Assembly: GCA_964612075.1 (NCBI GenBank)
Contig: CAZTFC010000002.1
Coordinates: forward strand, 37,911 to 101,910
DNA from: UBA2219 sp964612075
GTDB lineage: Bacteria > Desulfobacterota > Deferrimicrobia > Deferrimicrobiales > Deferrimicrobiaceae
Length of the DNA: 64,000 nucleotides
Reading direction: 5' to 3'
In this document: one piece after another, positions 45,370 through 53,331 of the stretch
Position numbering within the stretch: position 1 is the first letter of the stretch
How the letters are laid out: each line of letters starts with the position of its first letter
Program-made: the position numbers and the translations under genes
The notes under the pieces: model-generated
The model's input: the letters and a program-made list of their open reading frames with translations, nothing else
Database searches by the model: none
Told to the model about the DNA's origin: nothing

Positions 45370-45502
45370 CCGAAACCGCCTGCCCTGAAATCGGTAGCTT
45401 TTCCGTACGAGCTGGGCGGGGAACACTCTTTCCCTCCGCCCGCGTAAAGCCAAGAGTGTCCCCCGAAACCGCCTGACCTGAAATCGGTAGCTTTTCCGTA
45501 CG
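45370..45502 (+). repeat. Direct repeat, two units with 93-bp period
   Basis: CCGAAACCGCCTG and TGAAATCGGTAGCTTTTCC occur at 45370-45409 and again at 45463-45502 with one base difference. REP-like copy 3 lies between them. Confidence 0.85.
45418..45464. repeat. Short palindrome related to 37805-37852, copy 3
   Basis: GGGGAACACTCTT pairs with AAGAGTGTCCCC around TCCCTCCGCCCG, which is identical to the inner sequence of copy 1. Confidence 0.8.
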
Positions 45503-45610
45503 TACCTTCCGTAGAGAAAATCTCCTTGGTGGCTTGTGTCTTGGTGGCTTGTGTCTTGCTGACCTGTATCGCGGGGGCCTGGGGGGGGGCTTTAGGGTTG
45601 TCGGCCGCAA

Positions 45611-45860
45611 GGGCCGCTGCCCTCGCACGAGCAACTCATTGCGGCAAGCAGGTCAAGTGGTCTCCCGTGGAGCGGCGGGGGTCTTTCCGGAGCGGCGTCT
45701 GTTTCGAACCGTGAGCCAGGGAGGGCGGAGGGAGAAACAGCGCAGGCGACGAGGCCATGGACGGCCGAGGAGCCGTAGCTCCGAAAGACGCCCCGCCGCG
45801 GAACAGGAGACCATTTGCCGCGCATGATGCACGGGATTGCTCGTGCGAGGGATGCGGCCC
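45611..45860. repeat. MITE-like palindromic element, copy B (next to nuoN stop)
   Basis: The outer arms start GGGCCGC and carry CCCTCGCACGAGCAA with the complement TTGCTCGTGCGAGGG at the far end. Inner arms begin GGTCTCC and end GGAGACC. Arm length is about 80 bases with mismatches. The core 45689-45782 is the reverse complement of the copy A core with about ten differences. It ends eight bases from the nuoN stop codon. Confidence 0.85.
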
Positions 45861-45867
45861 TGGCGGG

Positions 45868-47343
45868 CTACATGAGCAGCGACATCACCGACCACTCGGC
45901 GAACGCCAGGAAGAACCCCGGCGTCACGCCCAGCACGAGGACGGAGGCGGCCGTGAGGAACAGGGCGACGGAGAACGAGGTCCGGAAGGAACGGGGAGCG
46001 GGGAGATCCGTGGGCGCCTGCGTCATGTACATGTGGACGACGGGGCGCAGGTAGTAGTAGACGGACACGGCGCTGTTCAGCACGCCGAGGACGGCGAGCG
46101 GGACGTGGCCGCCCTTCACGGCCGCGCCGAACAGGTAGAACTTCCCGACGAACCCCGACGTGGGCGGGATGCCGGCGAGCGAGACGAGAAACAGGGAAAG
46201 GAGGGCACCGAGGAGGGGGTGGCGGAACCCGAGCCCCGCCAGGTTGCGGATGTCGTACCCGTCGTCCTCCCGCGGGGCTGCGAGCATGAGCACGCCGAAC
46301 GCCCCCAGGTTCATGAAAGCGTACACCGGGAGGTAGAAGAGCGCCGCCTGCGCCCCCGCGACGTTCCCCGCCGTCAGCCCGACGAGGATGTACCCCGCGT
46401 GGGCGATCGAGGACCAGGCGAGCATGCGCTTCATGTTGTCCTGGAACAGCGCGGACAGGTTGCCCACGGTCATGGTCAGGACCGACAGGACCCAGAGGAT
46501 GTCCGGCATCCACGACTGGAGGGGAGGGAAGACGAGCAGCGCCAGGCGGACGAGCGCCGCGAAGCCGGCCGCCTTGACGGCGGCGCCCATGAAGGCGGTC
46601 ACGATCGTGGGGGCCCCCTCGTACGCGTCGGGCGTCCACATGTGGAACGGGACCAGGGAGACCTTGAACCCGAAGCCGACCAGGAGGAGCCCGATCCCGG
46701 CGAGGAAGACCGGGTTCCCGGAAAGCGGTAGGTCCGCCGCCATCGCGGCGATCGCGGCGATCTTCGTGGTCCCCGTCGTGGCGTAGACCAGCGCCATTCC
46801 GTAGAGGAGGAAGGCGGAGGCGAAGGCGCCGAGCAGGAAATACTTCAGCGCCCCTTCCAGGGACGTCATCCGGCCGCGGTGGAACCCGACCAGGCAGTAG
46901 ACGGGGATCGACATCGTCTCCAGCCCGAGGAAGACGGTCACCAGGTCCGTGCCCTTCGCCAGCAGGAGCATCCCGGCGACGGACAGCAGCAGCAGGGCGT
47001 AGAACTCCCCTTTCCGCGTCCCTTCCCACTCGGAGTACCCGATGGACATCAGGAGCGTCACCAGCGCGGCGGCGAGGACGGTCAGGGAGGAGAAGATCCC
47101 CAGCCCGTCGTGCGCGATCGTCCCGGAGAAGCCCTCGATCCCGACGGGGCCCAGCCACAGGACGGCGACCGCCGCCGCGGCGGCGCCGGTCAGGGCGATG
47201 TCGCACAGGAGCTTCTTTTTCCCCTCCGCCAGGAACAGGTCCGCCATCAGGACCGCGACGGCCGCCGCGATCAGGAGGATCTCCGGGAGGACGCAGAAAA
47301 GCCCCCGGACCACCGACTGGACGTCGACGTCGATAGGGATCAT
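45868..47343 (-). CDS. nuoN: NADH-quinone oxidoreductase subunit N (set 1)
   Basis: ATG 47343 follows GAAAGGG and gives 491 aa with about 14 transmembrane helices. It is an antiporter-like proton-pumping subunit with LETMSIPVYCLVGF near 120, FKVSLVPFHMWTPDAYEGAPT near 225 and the central Lys/Glu residues of the family. It is the last gene of the 14-gene operon; the stop is next to repeat copy B. The later NuoN at 59339-60817 is only moderately similar, so the two sets are not a recent duplication. Confidence 0.95.
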   Translation of the reverse strand: MIPIDVDVQSVVRGLFCVLPEILLIAAAVAVLMADLFLAEGKKKLLCDIALTGAAAAAVAVLWLGPVGIEGFSGTIAHDGLGIFSSLTVLAAALVTLLMSIGYSEWEGTRKGEFYALLLLSVAGMLLLAKGTDLVTVFLGLETMSIPVYCLVGFHRGRMTSLEGALKYFLLGAFASAFLLYGMALVYATTGTTKIAAIAAMAADLPLSGNPVFLAGIGLLLVGFGFKVSLVPFHMWTPDAYEGAPTIVTAFMGAAVKAAGFAALVRLALLVFPPLQSWMPDILWVLSVLTMTVGNLSALFQDNMKRMLAWSSIAHAGYILVGLTAGNVAGAQAALFYLPVYAFMNLGAFGVLMLAAPREDDGYDIRNLAGLGFRHPLLGALLSLFLVSLAGIPPTSGFVGKFYLFGAAVKGGHVPLAVLGVLNSAVSVYYYLRPVVHMYMTQAPTDLPAPRSFRTSFSVALFLTAASVLVLGVTPGFFLAFAEWSVMSLLM

Positions 47344-47350
47344 CCCTTTC

Positions 47351-48925
47351 TCACTTCCCCGCGCCGAAATAACGCGTGAACATCGTCTCTCCCGGGGCCG
47401 CCGGGGAAAGCGCCGCCTGCTTCGCCGCTTCGTAGCGCGCGACGTACGCACGGACCGTGGCGTCCATCCTCCGCAGGAACGGCTGCGGGTACACCCCGAT
47501 CCAGAAGACGAGCAGGAGGATCGGGAGCAGGCAGGCCAGCTCCCGGCCGTTCATGTCGGGCAGCCCCCGGTTCTCCTCGTGCGTCACCTCCCCGAACATC
47601 ACGCGCTGGTACATCCAGAGCATGTACACCGCGGCGAGCACGACCCCCGTTGCCGCGACGGCGGTCAGCCAGGGGTTGGCCCGGAACGCCCCCAGCAGGA
47701 TGAGGAACTCGCCCACGAACCCGTTGGTGCCGGGCAGGGCGACGGAGGACAGGGCGACGACCATGAAGCAGACCGAAAACACCGGGACGACCCGGGCCAG
47801 ACCCCCGAAATCCGAGATCAGGCGGGTATGCCTGCGCTCGTAGAGGATCCCGACGATGAGGAACAGCGCCCCGGTGGAGACGCCGTGGTTGACCATCTGG
47901 AGGATCCCGCCCTCGATCCCCTGCAGGTTGAAGGCGAACAGGCCGAGCATGACGAAGCCCAGGTGCGACACGGAGGAGTAGGCCACCAGCTTCTTGATGT
48001 CCTTCTGCACCATGGAAACCAGCGCGCCGTAGACGATCCCGACCACCGCGAGCGACGCGATCAGGGGGGCGAAGTCGGCCGCGGCGGCGGGGAAGAGCGG
48101 CACCGAGAACCGCAGGAACCCGTAGGCCCCCATCTTCAGGAGGATCGCGGCGAGGATCACCGAGCCCGCCGTCGGCGCCTCGACGTGCGCGTCGGGGAGC
48201 CACGTGTGGAACGGGAACATCGGCACCTTGAAGGCGAAGGCGAGGAAGAAGGCGGCGAAGAGCCAGAACTGCATCTTCAGGGGGATGGCGAGCCCGTACA
48301 GCTTCATCAGGTCGGTCGTGTAGAAGCCCGCGGCCTCGAAGTGGTGGAAGTAGAGCGCGAGGATCGCGACCAGCATCAGGACGGAGCCGACGAACGTGTA
48401 GAGGAAGAACTTGATCGCCGCGTAGATCCTCCGCTCCCCTCCCCACACGCCGATGAGGAAGTACATGGGGATCAGGACCAGCTCCCAGAACACGTAGAAG
48501 AGGAACAGGTCGACGGCGACGAACACCCCCACCATGGCGGTCTCCAGGACCAGCATGAAGACCATGAACTCCTTCACGTGCCGCTCCACCGCGGAAAAGG
48601 CCGACAGGATCGCGATCGGCGTGATGAACGTGGTGAGCATCAGGAGCCAGAGGGAGATGCCGTCCACCCCGACGATGTAGCCGATCCCGTACCGGGGGAT
48701 CCAGGGCGCGCTCTCGGTGAGCTGCATCGCCGCCGTCCCGGGGTCGAACCGCGCGACCACCAGGAGGGAGACGAGGAACTCCGCCAGCGCGACGAGGAAC
48801 GAGGCGTTGCGGATGTCCGCCCGCCGTTCCCTGGGCAGGCAGAGGACGCCCGCCGCGCCGATCGCCGGGAGGGCGATGAGGACGGAAAGCAGGTGCCGGT
48901 CGAGGAGGAAGCTTCCGGTCGTCAT
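47351..48925 (-). CDS. nuoM: NADH-quinone oxidoreductase subunit M (set 1)
   Basis: ATG 48925 overlaps the nuoL stop and gives 524 aa. The antiporter-like core is visible in FYVFWELVLIPMYFLIGVWGGERR near 123, VPMFPFHTWLPDAHVEAPTAGSVILA near 224 and AYSSVSHLGFVMLGLFAFN near 304. It pumps protons through the central Lys of the Asp/Glu-Lys pathway. The reading frame remains open upstream into nuoL, but the ATGA junction marks the true start. Confidence 0.95.
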   Translation of the reverse strand: MTTGSFLLDRHLLSVLIALPAIGAAGVLCLPRERRADIRNASFLVALAEFLVSLLVVARFDPGTAAMQLTESAPWIPRYGIGYIVGVDGISLWLLMLTTFITPIAILSAFSAVERHVKEFMVFMLVLETAMVGVFVAVDLFLFYVFWELVLIPMYFLIGVWGGERRIYAAIKFFLYTFVGSVLMLVAILALYFHHFEAAGFYTTDLMKLYGLAIPLKMQFWLFAAFFLAFAFKVPMFPFHTWLPDAHVEAPTAGSVILAAILLKMGAYGFLRFSVPLFPAAAADFAPLIASLAVVGIVYGALVSMVQKDIKKLVAYSSVSHLGFVMLGLFAFNLQGIEGGILQMVNHGVSTGALFLIVGILYERRHTRLISDFGGLARVVPVFSVCFMVVALSSVALPGTNGFVGEFLILLGAFRANPWLTAVAATGVVLAAVYMLWMYQRVMFGEVTHEENRGLPDMNGRELACLLPILLLVFWIGVYPQPFLRRMDATVRAYVARYEAAKQAALSPAAPGETMFTRYFGAGK

Positions 48926-50919
48926 CCCGCGCTCCGGTAGATGATGTACCCGACGATGATCACCGCGCCCAGGAGCAGGGAGAAGGCGTACCCGCCGACG
49001 ATCCCCGCCTGCATCCGCCGCACCCGGGCGCCGGCGGCCCGGACGAGCTCCGCCGCGCCGTTCACGATGCCGTCGATGAAGCGGGCGTCGAACATCTGCC
49101 ACAGCCACTCGGAGGCGCGGACGGCCGGCCGCACCAGCGCCCTCTCGTAGAACTCGTCCACGTAGTACTTGTTGCGCACCGCCTCGTAGAGAGCGGGCCA
49201 GCGCGCGGCGATCGCCCCCGGGGTCTCCGGCCGGGCCCGGTAGAACCGGTGCGCGAGCCAGATCCCTCCCAGGGCGATCCCGACGGACAGCGCCATGAGG
49301 CCGATCTCGAGCGCCGCGGAATGGTGCCCCCCCTCCACGGCCCCGGGGGGCGACATCCACCGATCGAGCAGGTTCGGCACGCCGACGGCGTCGCCGAGGA
49401 CCGCCGGGATGCCGACCCAGCCGCCGGCGACCGAAAGGAGCGCCAGGACGGACAGCGGCAGGGTCATCGTCCACGGGGACTCGTGGACGCGCTTCTCCAC
49501 GTCGGAGTCCATCCTCGACGGCCCGTAGAAGGCCAGGAAGACCAGGCGGAACATGTAGAAGGCCGTGATGCCGGCCGTCGCCGCCGCGACGGCCCAGAGA
49601 GCCGGCCCGTACGCGGGGGCGTTGAACGCCTTCCACAGGATCTCGTCCTTGGAGAAAAAGCCGGACAGCCCGGGGATCCCCGCGATGGCGAGGGCCGCCA
49701 CGGCCATGGTGGCGAAGGTGACGGGGACGCGTTTTTTCAGCCCCCCCATCTTCCGCAGGTCCTGCTCGCCGGAGAGGGCGTGGATGACGGAACCGGCGGC
49801 GAGGAACAGGAGCGCCTTGAAGAACGCGTGCGTCGCCAGGTGGAAGATCCCCGCCGTGAACGCGCCCACGCCGCAGGCGAGGAACATGTACCCGAGCTGC
49901 GACACCGTGGAATAGGCCAGCACCCGCTTGATGTCCGTCTGGCAGATCCCGATGGTGGCGGCGAAGACCGCCGTGGCCGCCCCGACGACGGCCACCGTCG
50001 TCATCGCGGCGGGGGCCAGCAGGAACAGGACGCCCGACCGCGCGATCATGTAGACCCCCGCGGTCACCATCGTCGCGGCGTGGATCAGCGCGGAGACCGG
50101 CGTCGGCCCCTCCATCGCGTCCGGCAGCCAGACGTACAGCGGGATCTGGGCCGACTTGCCGACGGCCCCGAGGAACATGAGCAGCGTGATCGTCGTGGCC
50201 AGCCCCGCGGTCAGCGTCCCCGCGGCCGCCATCCCCCCGGCGCGCGCGAACACTTCCGTGTAGGTGAGGGAGCCGAAGGTCCAGAAGGCCAGGAACATCG
50301 CCAGGAGGAAGCCGAAGTCCCCCACGCGGTTCACCACGAACGCCTTCTTCCCGGCGTCGGCGGCGCTGCGGCGGTCGTACCAGAACCCGATGAGGAGGTA
50401 CGAGCAGAGCCCCACGCCCTCCCACCCGACGAACATGAGCAGGTAGTTGTCCGCCAGCACGAGGAGGAGCATCGAGAACGTGAAGAGGTTCATGTAGGTG
50501 AAGTACCGGGCGAAGGCGCGCTCGTGGGACATGTACCCCACGGAGTAGACGTGGATCAGGAAGCCCACCCCGGTGACGACCAGGATCATCACCGAGGAGA
50601 GCGGGTCGAGCAGGAGCGATGCCGGGGCCCGGAACGACCCCGCCTCGATCCAGGGGAAGAGGAACTGGACGAAGAGCCGGTCCCCCGGGGCTCTGGCCGC
50701 GAGCGACGCGACGCACAGGACGGCCGCCGCGAAGGAGGCGCCGACGACCGCCGGCGCGAGGAAGGCGACCGCCCTCCGGTACGGGGGCGCGCCATGGCCC
50801 CCGCCGCCCGAAAGCAGCAGAGGCCGCTCCGCGAACAGGGCCAGCGCGCCGTTCAGGACCACCCCGAGCAGCGGGAAGGCCGGCACCAGCCAGAGGTATC
50901 CGAGGGCTCCCGTCACCAT
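48922..50919 (-). CDS. nuoL: NADH-quinone oxidoreductase subunit L (set 1)
   Basis: The 665-aa protein has about 16 helices and the long lateral helix at its C-terminus. Core motifs are FVGWEGVGLCSYLLIGFWYDRRSAADAGKKAFVVNRVGDFGFLLA near 143-187, VWLPDAMEGPTPVSALIHAATMVTAGVY near 246 and YSTVSQLGYMFLACGVGA near 336. No low-complexity insert is present, unlike NuoL of set 2. It overlaps nuoM by four bases at its 3' end. Confidence 0.95.
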   Translation of the reverse strand: MVTGALGYLWLVPAFPLLGVVLNGALALFAERPLLLSGGGGHGAPPYRRAVAFLAPAVVGASFAAAVLCVASLAARAPGDRLFVQFLFPWIEAGSFRAPASLLLDPLSSVMILVVTGVGFLIHVYSVGYMSHERAFARYFTYMNLFTFSMLLLVLADNYLLMFVGWEGVGLCSYLLIGFWYDRRSAADAGKKAFVVNRVGDFGFLLAMFLAFWTFGSLTYTEVFARAGGMAAAGTLTAGLATTITLLMFLGAVGKSAQIPLYVWLPDAMEGPTPVSALIHAATMVTAGVYMIARSGVLFLLAPAAMTTVAVVGAATAVFAATIGICQTDIKRVLAYSTVSQLGYMFLACGVGAFTAGIFHLATHAFFKALLFLAAGSVIHALSGEQDLRKMGGLKKRVPVTFATMAVAALAIAGIPGLSGFFSKDEILWKAFNAPAYGPALWAVAAATAGITAFYMFRLVFLAFYGPSRMDSDVEKRVHESPWTMTLPLSVLALLSVAGGWVGIPAVLGDAVGVPNLLDRWMSPPGAVEGGHHSAALEIGLMALSVGIALGGIWLAHRFYRARPETPGAIAARWPALYEAVRNKYYVDEFYERALVRPAVRASEWLWQMFDARFIDGIVNGAAELVRAAGARVRRMQAGIVGGYAFSLLLGAVIIVGYIIYRSAG

Positions 50920-51218
50920 TTGAGTATCGAAAGCTCCGTGATGTCCACCGTCTCCTTCAGCCGGAACAGGGCGATCAGGAGGGCCAGCCCCACCGCCGCC
51001 TCCGCCGCCGCGACGGTGATGACCATGAAGGCGAAGACCCCTCCGGCGGCGTCCGCGAAGTACGAGCCCGCGGCGACGAACGCCACGTTCACGCCGTTGA
51101 GCATCACCTCCACGCTCATCAGGATGATGAGCACGTTCCTCCTCGTGACCACGCCGGCGACCCCGATGCCGAACAGGATCGCGGAGAGCAGCAGGTACGC
51201 GGACGGTCCGATCGTCAT
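50913..51218 (-). CDS. nuoK: NADH-quinone oxidoreductase subunit K (set 1)
   Basis: The 101-aa protein has three helices and the two conserved membrane Glu residues (MSVEVMLNGVN and VAAAEAAVGLALL). It overlaps the nuoL start by seven bases. Confidence 0.95.
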   Translation of the reverse strand: MTIGPSAYLLLSAILFGIGVAGVVTRRNVLIILMSVEVMLNGVNVAFVAAGSYFADAAGGVFAFMVITVAAAEAAVGLALLIALFRLKETVDITELSILKW

Positions 51219-51231
51219 CCGGGGCCCCCCG

Positions 51232-51720
51232 TCATATCTTCTTCTTCGCCAGGGAGATCGCCCCGATCACCGCGGCCAGCAGCAGTACCGACGCGATCTC
51301 GAACGCAAGAAGGTAGTCCGTGAAGAGCGCCCGCCCCACCGCCTCCAGCGTCCCCCCCCCTGCCACGTGCCCGCCGGACATGCCGAACCGGCCGGCGACC
51401 AGGGCTCCCTCCACGACGAGGAACCCCGCCGCGATGACGGCCGCGAACCGGAACAGCGTGATCCGCTCCACGGGGAGGCGGTCCTCCGGGACGTTGATCA
51501 GCATGATGACGAAAACGAACAGGACGACGACCGCCCCGGCGTAGACGATCATCTGGACCGCCGCGAGGAAATGCGCCTCGCGCAGCACGAACAGGGCCGC
51601 CACGGCGGCCATCGCCAGGATCAGGTGCAGGGCCGACGCCAGGGGATGCTTCCGGGTCACCACCATGATGGAGGCGCCGACCGCGATCGCGCCGAACAGG
51701 ATGAAGAGGAACGCTTCCAT
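51232..51720 (-). CDS. nuoJ: NADH-quinone oxidoreductase subunit J (set 1)
   Basis: ATG 51720 gives 162 aa with five helices, including the pi-bulge helix AAVQMIVYAGAVVVLFVFVIMLIN near residues 53-76. It starts three bases after the nuoI stop. The C-terminal half contains a Gly-rich loop (GMSGGHVAGGG). Confidence 0.93.
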   Translation of the reverse strand: MEAFLFILFGAIAVGASIMVVTRKHPLASALHLILAMAAVAALFVLREAHFLAAVQMIVYAGAVVVLFVFVIMLINVPEDRLPVERITLFRFAAVIAAGFLVVEGALVAGRFGMSGGHVAGGGTLEAVGRALFTDYLLAFEIASVLLLAAVIGAISLAKKKI

Positions 51721-51722
51721 GC

Positions 51723-52214
51723 CTACCCCCGCTTCTCGAGGAGGTTTTCGATCGTGAAGACGAGCTTTTCCCGGGAGTCGTCCGGCGGCGTGTACCACCC
51801 CGTGTCCATGCGGATGGCGTCGAGGGGGCACGCCTCGACGCAAAGGCCGCAGAAGACGCAGCGGAGCATGTCGATGTCGAACCGCACCGGGACCTTCTCG
51901 ATGCGCGGGTCGGGGGACTCCGCCGCCACGATCGTGATGCACTTCGCCGGGCAGGCGGTCGGGCAGCAGAAGCACGCGGTGCACCGGGGAGTGCCGTCCT
52001 CGCGCCTCATGAGCCGGTGCGTCCCCCGGAACCGCGGCGGCATCACGCGGCGCACCTCGGGATACTCGATCGTCCATATCCGCTCCTGGCGGACGAGGTT
52101 GCGCAGCAAGTGGCTCATCGTCAGCCAGAGCGCCTTCGCGATCTCCACGAGGTACACGCCTTCCGGGAAGGACATCTTCCGGGGGCGCGCCACCTTCCTG
52201 ATGCCGACCGTCAT
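51723..52214 (-). CDS. nuoI: NADH-quinone oxidoreductase subunit I (set 1)
   Basis: The 163-aa protein binds two 4Fe-4S clusters (N6a and N6b) through CTACFCCPTACPAKC near 78-92 and CVFCGLCVEACPLDAI near 119-134. An amphipathic N-terminal segment docks it to the membrane arm. Confidence 0.95.
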   Translation of the reverse strand: MTVGIRKVARPRKMSFPEGVYLVEIAKALWLTMSHLLRNLVRQERIWTIEYPEVRRVMPPRFRGTHRLMRREDGTPRCTACFCCPTACPAKCITIVAAESPDPRIEKVPVRFDIDMLRCVFCGLCVEACPLDAIRMDTGWYTPPDDSREKLVFTIENLLEKRG

Positions 52215-52233
52215 GCTTTTTCCGTTCCCCCCT

Positions 52234-53331
52234 CTACCTTTCCAGCAGGAGCAGGACCAGCCCCGTGACGATGACGTTGGCCAGCGACAGCGGCAGCATC
52301 ACCTTCCATCCCAGGCGCATCACCTGGTCGTACCGGAACCGGGGGATCGTCCACCGGACCCAGACGTACATCCAGGTGAAGAAGAGCGATTTTGCGAAGA
52401 TCGAACCGCACCGCATCATCAGGACCACGATCTCCGGCAGCGACACCGAGAAGCCGCCCGGGAAGAGGAACCCCGTGTCGTACAGGTACGGGAACTGCCA
52501 TCCCCCGAAGAACAGCGTCGCGACGATGACCGAGCTCACCACCATGTGGAGGTATTCCCCCATCATGAACATGGAGAACTTGAAGGAGCCGTACTCGGTG
52601 TGGTAGCCGCCGACCAGCTCCGAGTCCCCCTCCGGCAGGTCGAAGGGGGTGCGGTTCGCCTCCGCGTACTGGGCCGTCAGGAACAGGATGAACCCGACCG
52701 GCTGGACGAACACCCCCCACTTCGGGATCACCCCGAAAAGCAGCTCCCCCTGCTCCAGGACGATGTAAGACAGGCGGACGGACTCGAACACCATGAAGAT
52801 GCCGACGATGGACAGCCCCATCGACACCTCGTAGGACAGCAGCTGGGCCGCGGAGCGCAGGCCCCCCAGGAGCGGATACTTGCTGCCGCTGGCCCACCCG
52901 CCGAGGACGATGCCGTAGACGGTCATCCCCGAAACGGCGAGGACGAAGAGGAAGCCCATGTTCAGGTCGGCGATCTGCAGCATGACGCGCCGCCCGAAGA
53001 TGGTGATGTCCGGCCCGAAGGGGACGACCGCGATCGACAGCATGACCGGCACGAAGACGAACATCGGGGCGATCACGTAATACGCCCGGTGGGCGTTGTC
53101 CGGGATGAAGTCCTCCTTGAACAGGAACTTGATCGCGTCGGCCACCGGGTGGAACATCCCCCATGCCGTCCATCCGAAAATGCTGGCGCGATTGGGCCCG
53201 CGCCGGTCCTGGATGTAGGCCGCGCCCTTGCGCTCCGCCCAGACGAACACCATGACCAGCCCCATGCAGAACGAGAAGACTACGCCGATCCGGATGAGAA
53301 CGACCGCGAGGTCGAAGAGCGGCCCCGTCAT
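52234..53331 (-). CDS. nuoH: NADH-quinone oxidoreductase subunit H (set 1)
   Basis: ATG 53331 overlaps the nuoG stop and gives 365 aa with eight helices. Quinone-chamber motifs are AERKGAAYIQDRRGPNRASIFG near 33-54, KFLFKEDFIP near 67, and LTAQYAEANRTPFDLPEGDSELVGGYHTEYGSFKF near 220-254. The Glu-rich loop links quinone binding to the proton path. Confidence 0.96.
   Translation of the reverse strand: MTGPLFDLAVVLIRIGVVFSFCMGLVMVFVWAERKGAAYIQDRRGPNRASIFGWTAWGMFHPVADAIKFLFKEDFIPDNAHRAYYVIAPMFVFVPVMLSIAVVPFGPDITIFGRRVMLQIADLNMGFLFVLAVSGMTVYGIVLGGWASGSKYPLLGGLRSAAQLLSYEVSMGLSIVGIFMVFESVRLSYIVLEQGELLFGVIPKWGVFVQPVGFILFLTAQYAEANRTPFDLPEGDSELVGGYHTEYGSFKFSMFMMGEYLHMVVSSVIVATLFFGGWQFPYLYDTGFLFPGGFSVSLPEIVVLMMRCGSIFAKSLFFTWMYVWVRWTIPRFRYDQVMRLGWKVMLPLSLANVIVTGLVLLLLER

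Larger units (their letters stand above)
45197..45867. other. Gene-free repeat zone
   Basis: These 671 bases lie between the methyltransferase-like gene and nuoN. They contain two REP-like palindromes, a 93-bp-period direct repeat, a short tandem (CTTGGTGGCTTGTGT twice near 45525-45555) and MITE-like copy B. No coding region is supported. Confidence 0.8.

Noticed and set aside
45314..45502. CRISPR array
   Set aside because: Only two repeat units are present, the repeats are palindromic with related sequence between them, and no cas gene is near. It fits REP-type repeats better.
47351..50716. A possible NuoL-NuoM fusion from one continuous frame
   Set aside because: The part upstream of 48925 is an out-of-frame reading of nuoL. 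The ATGA overlap at 48922-48925 and normal NuoM length show two separate genes.
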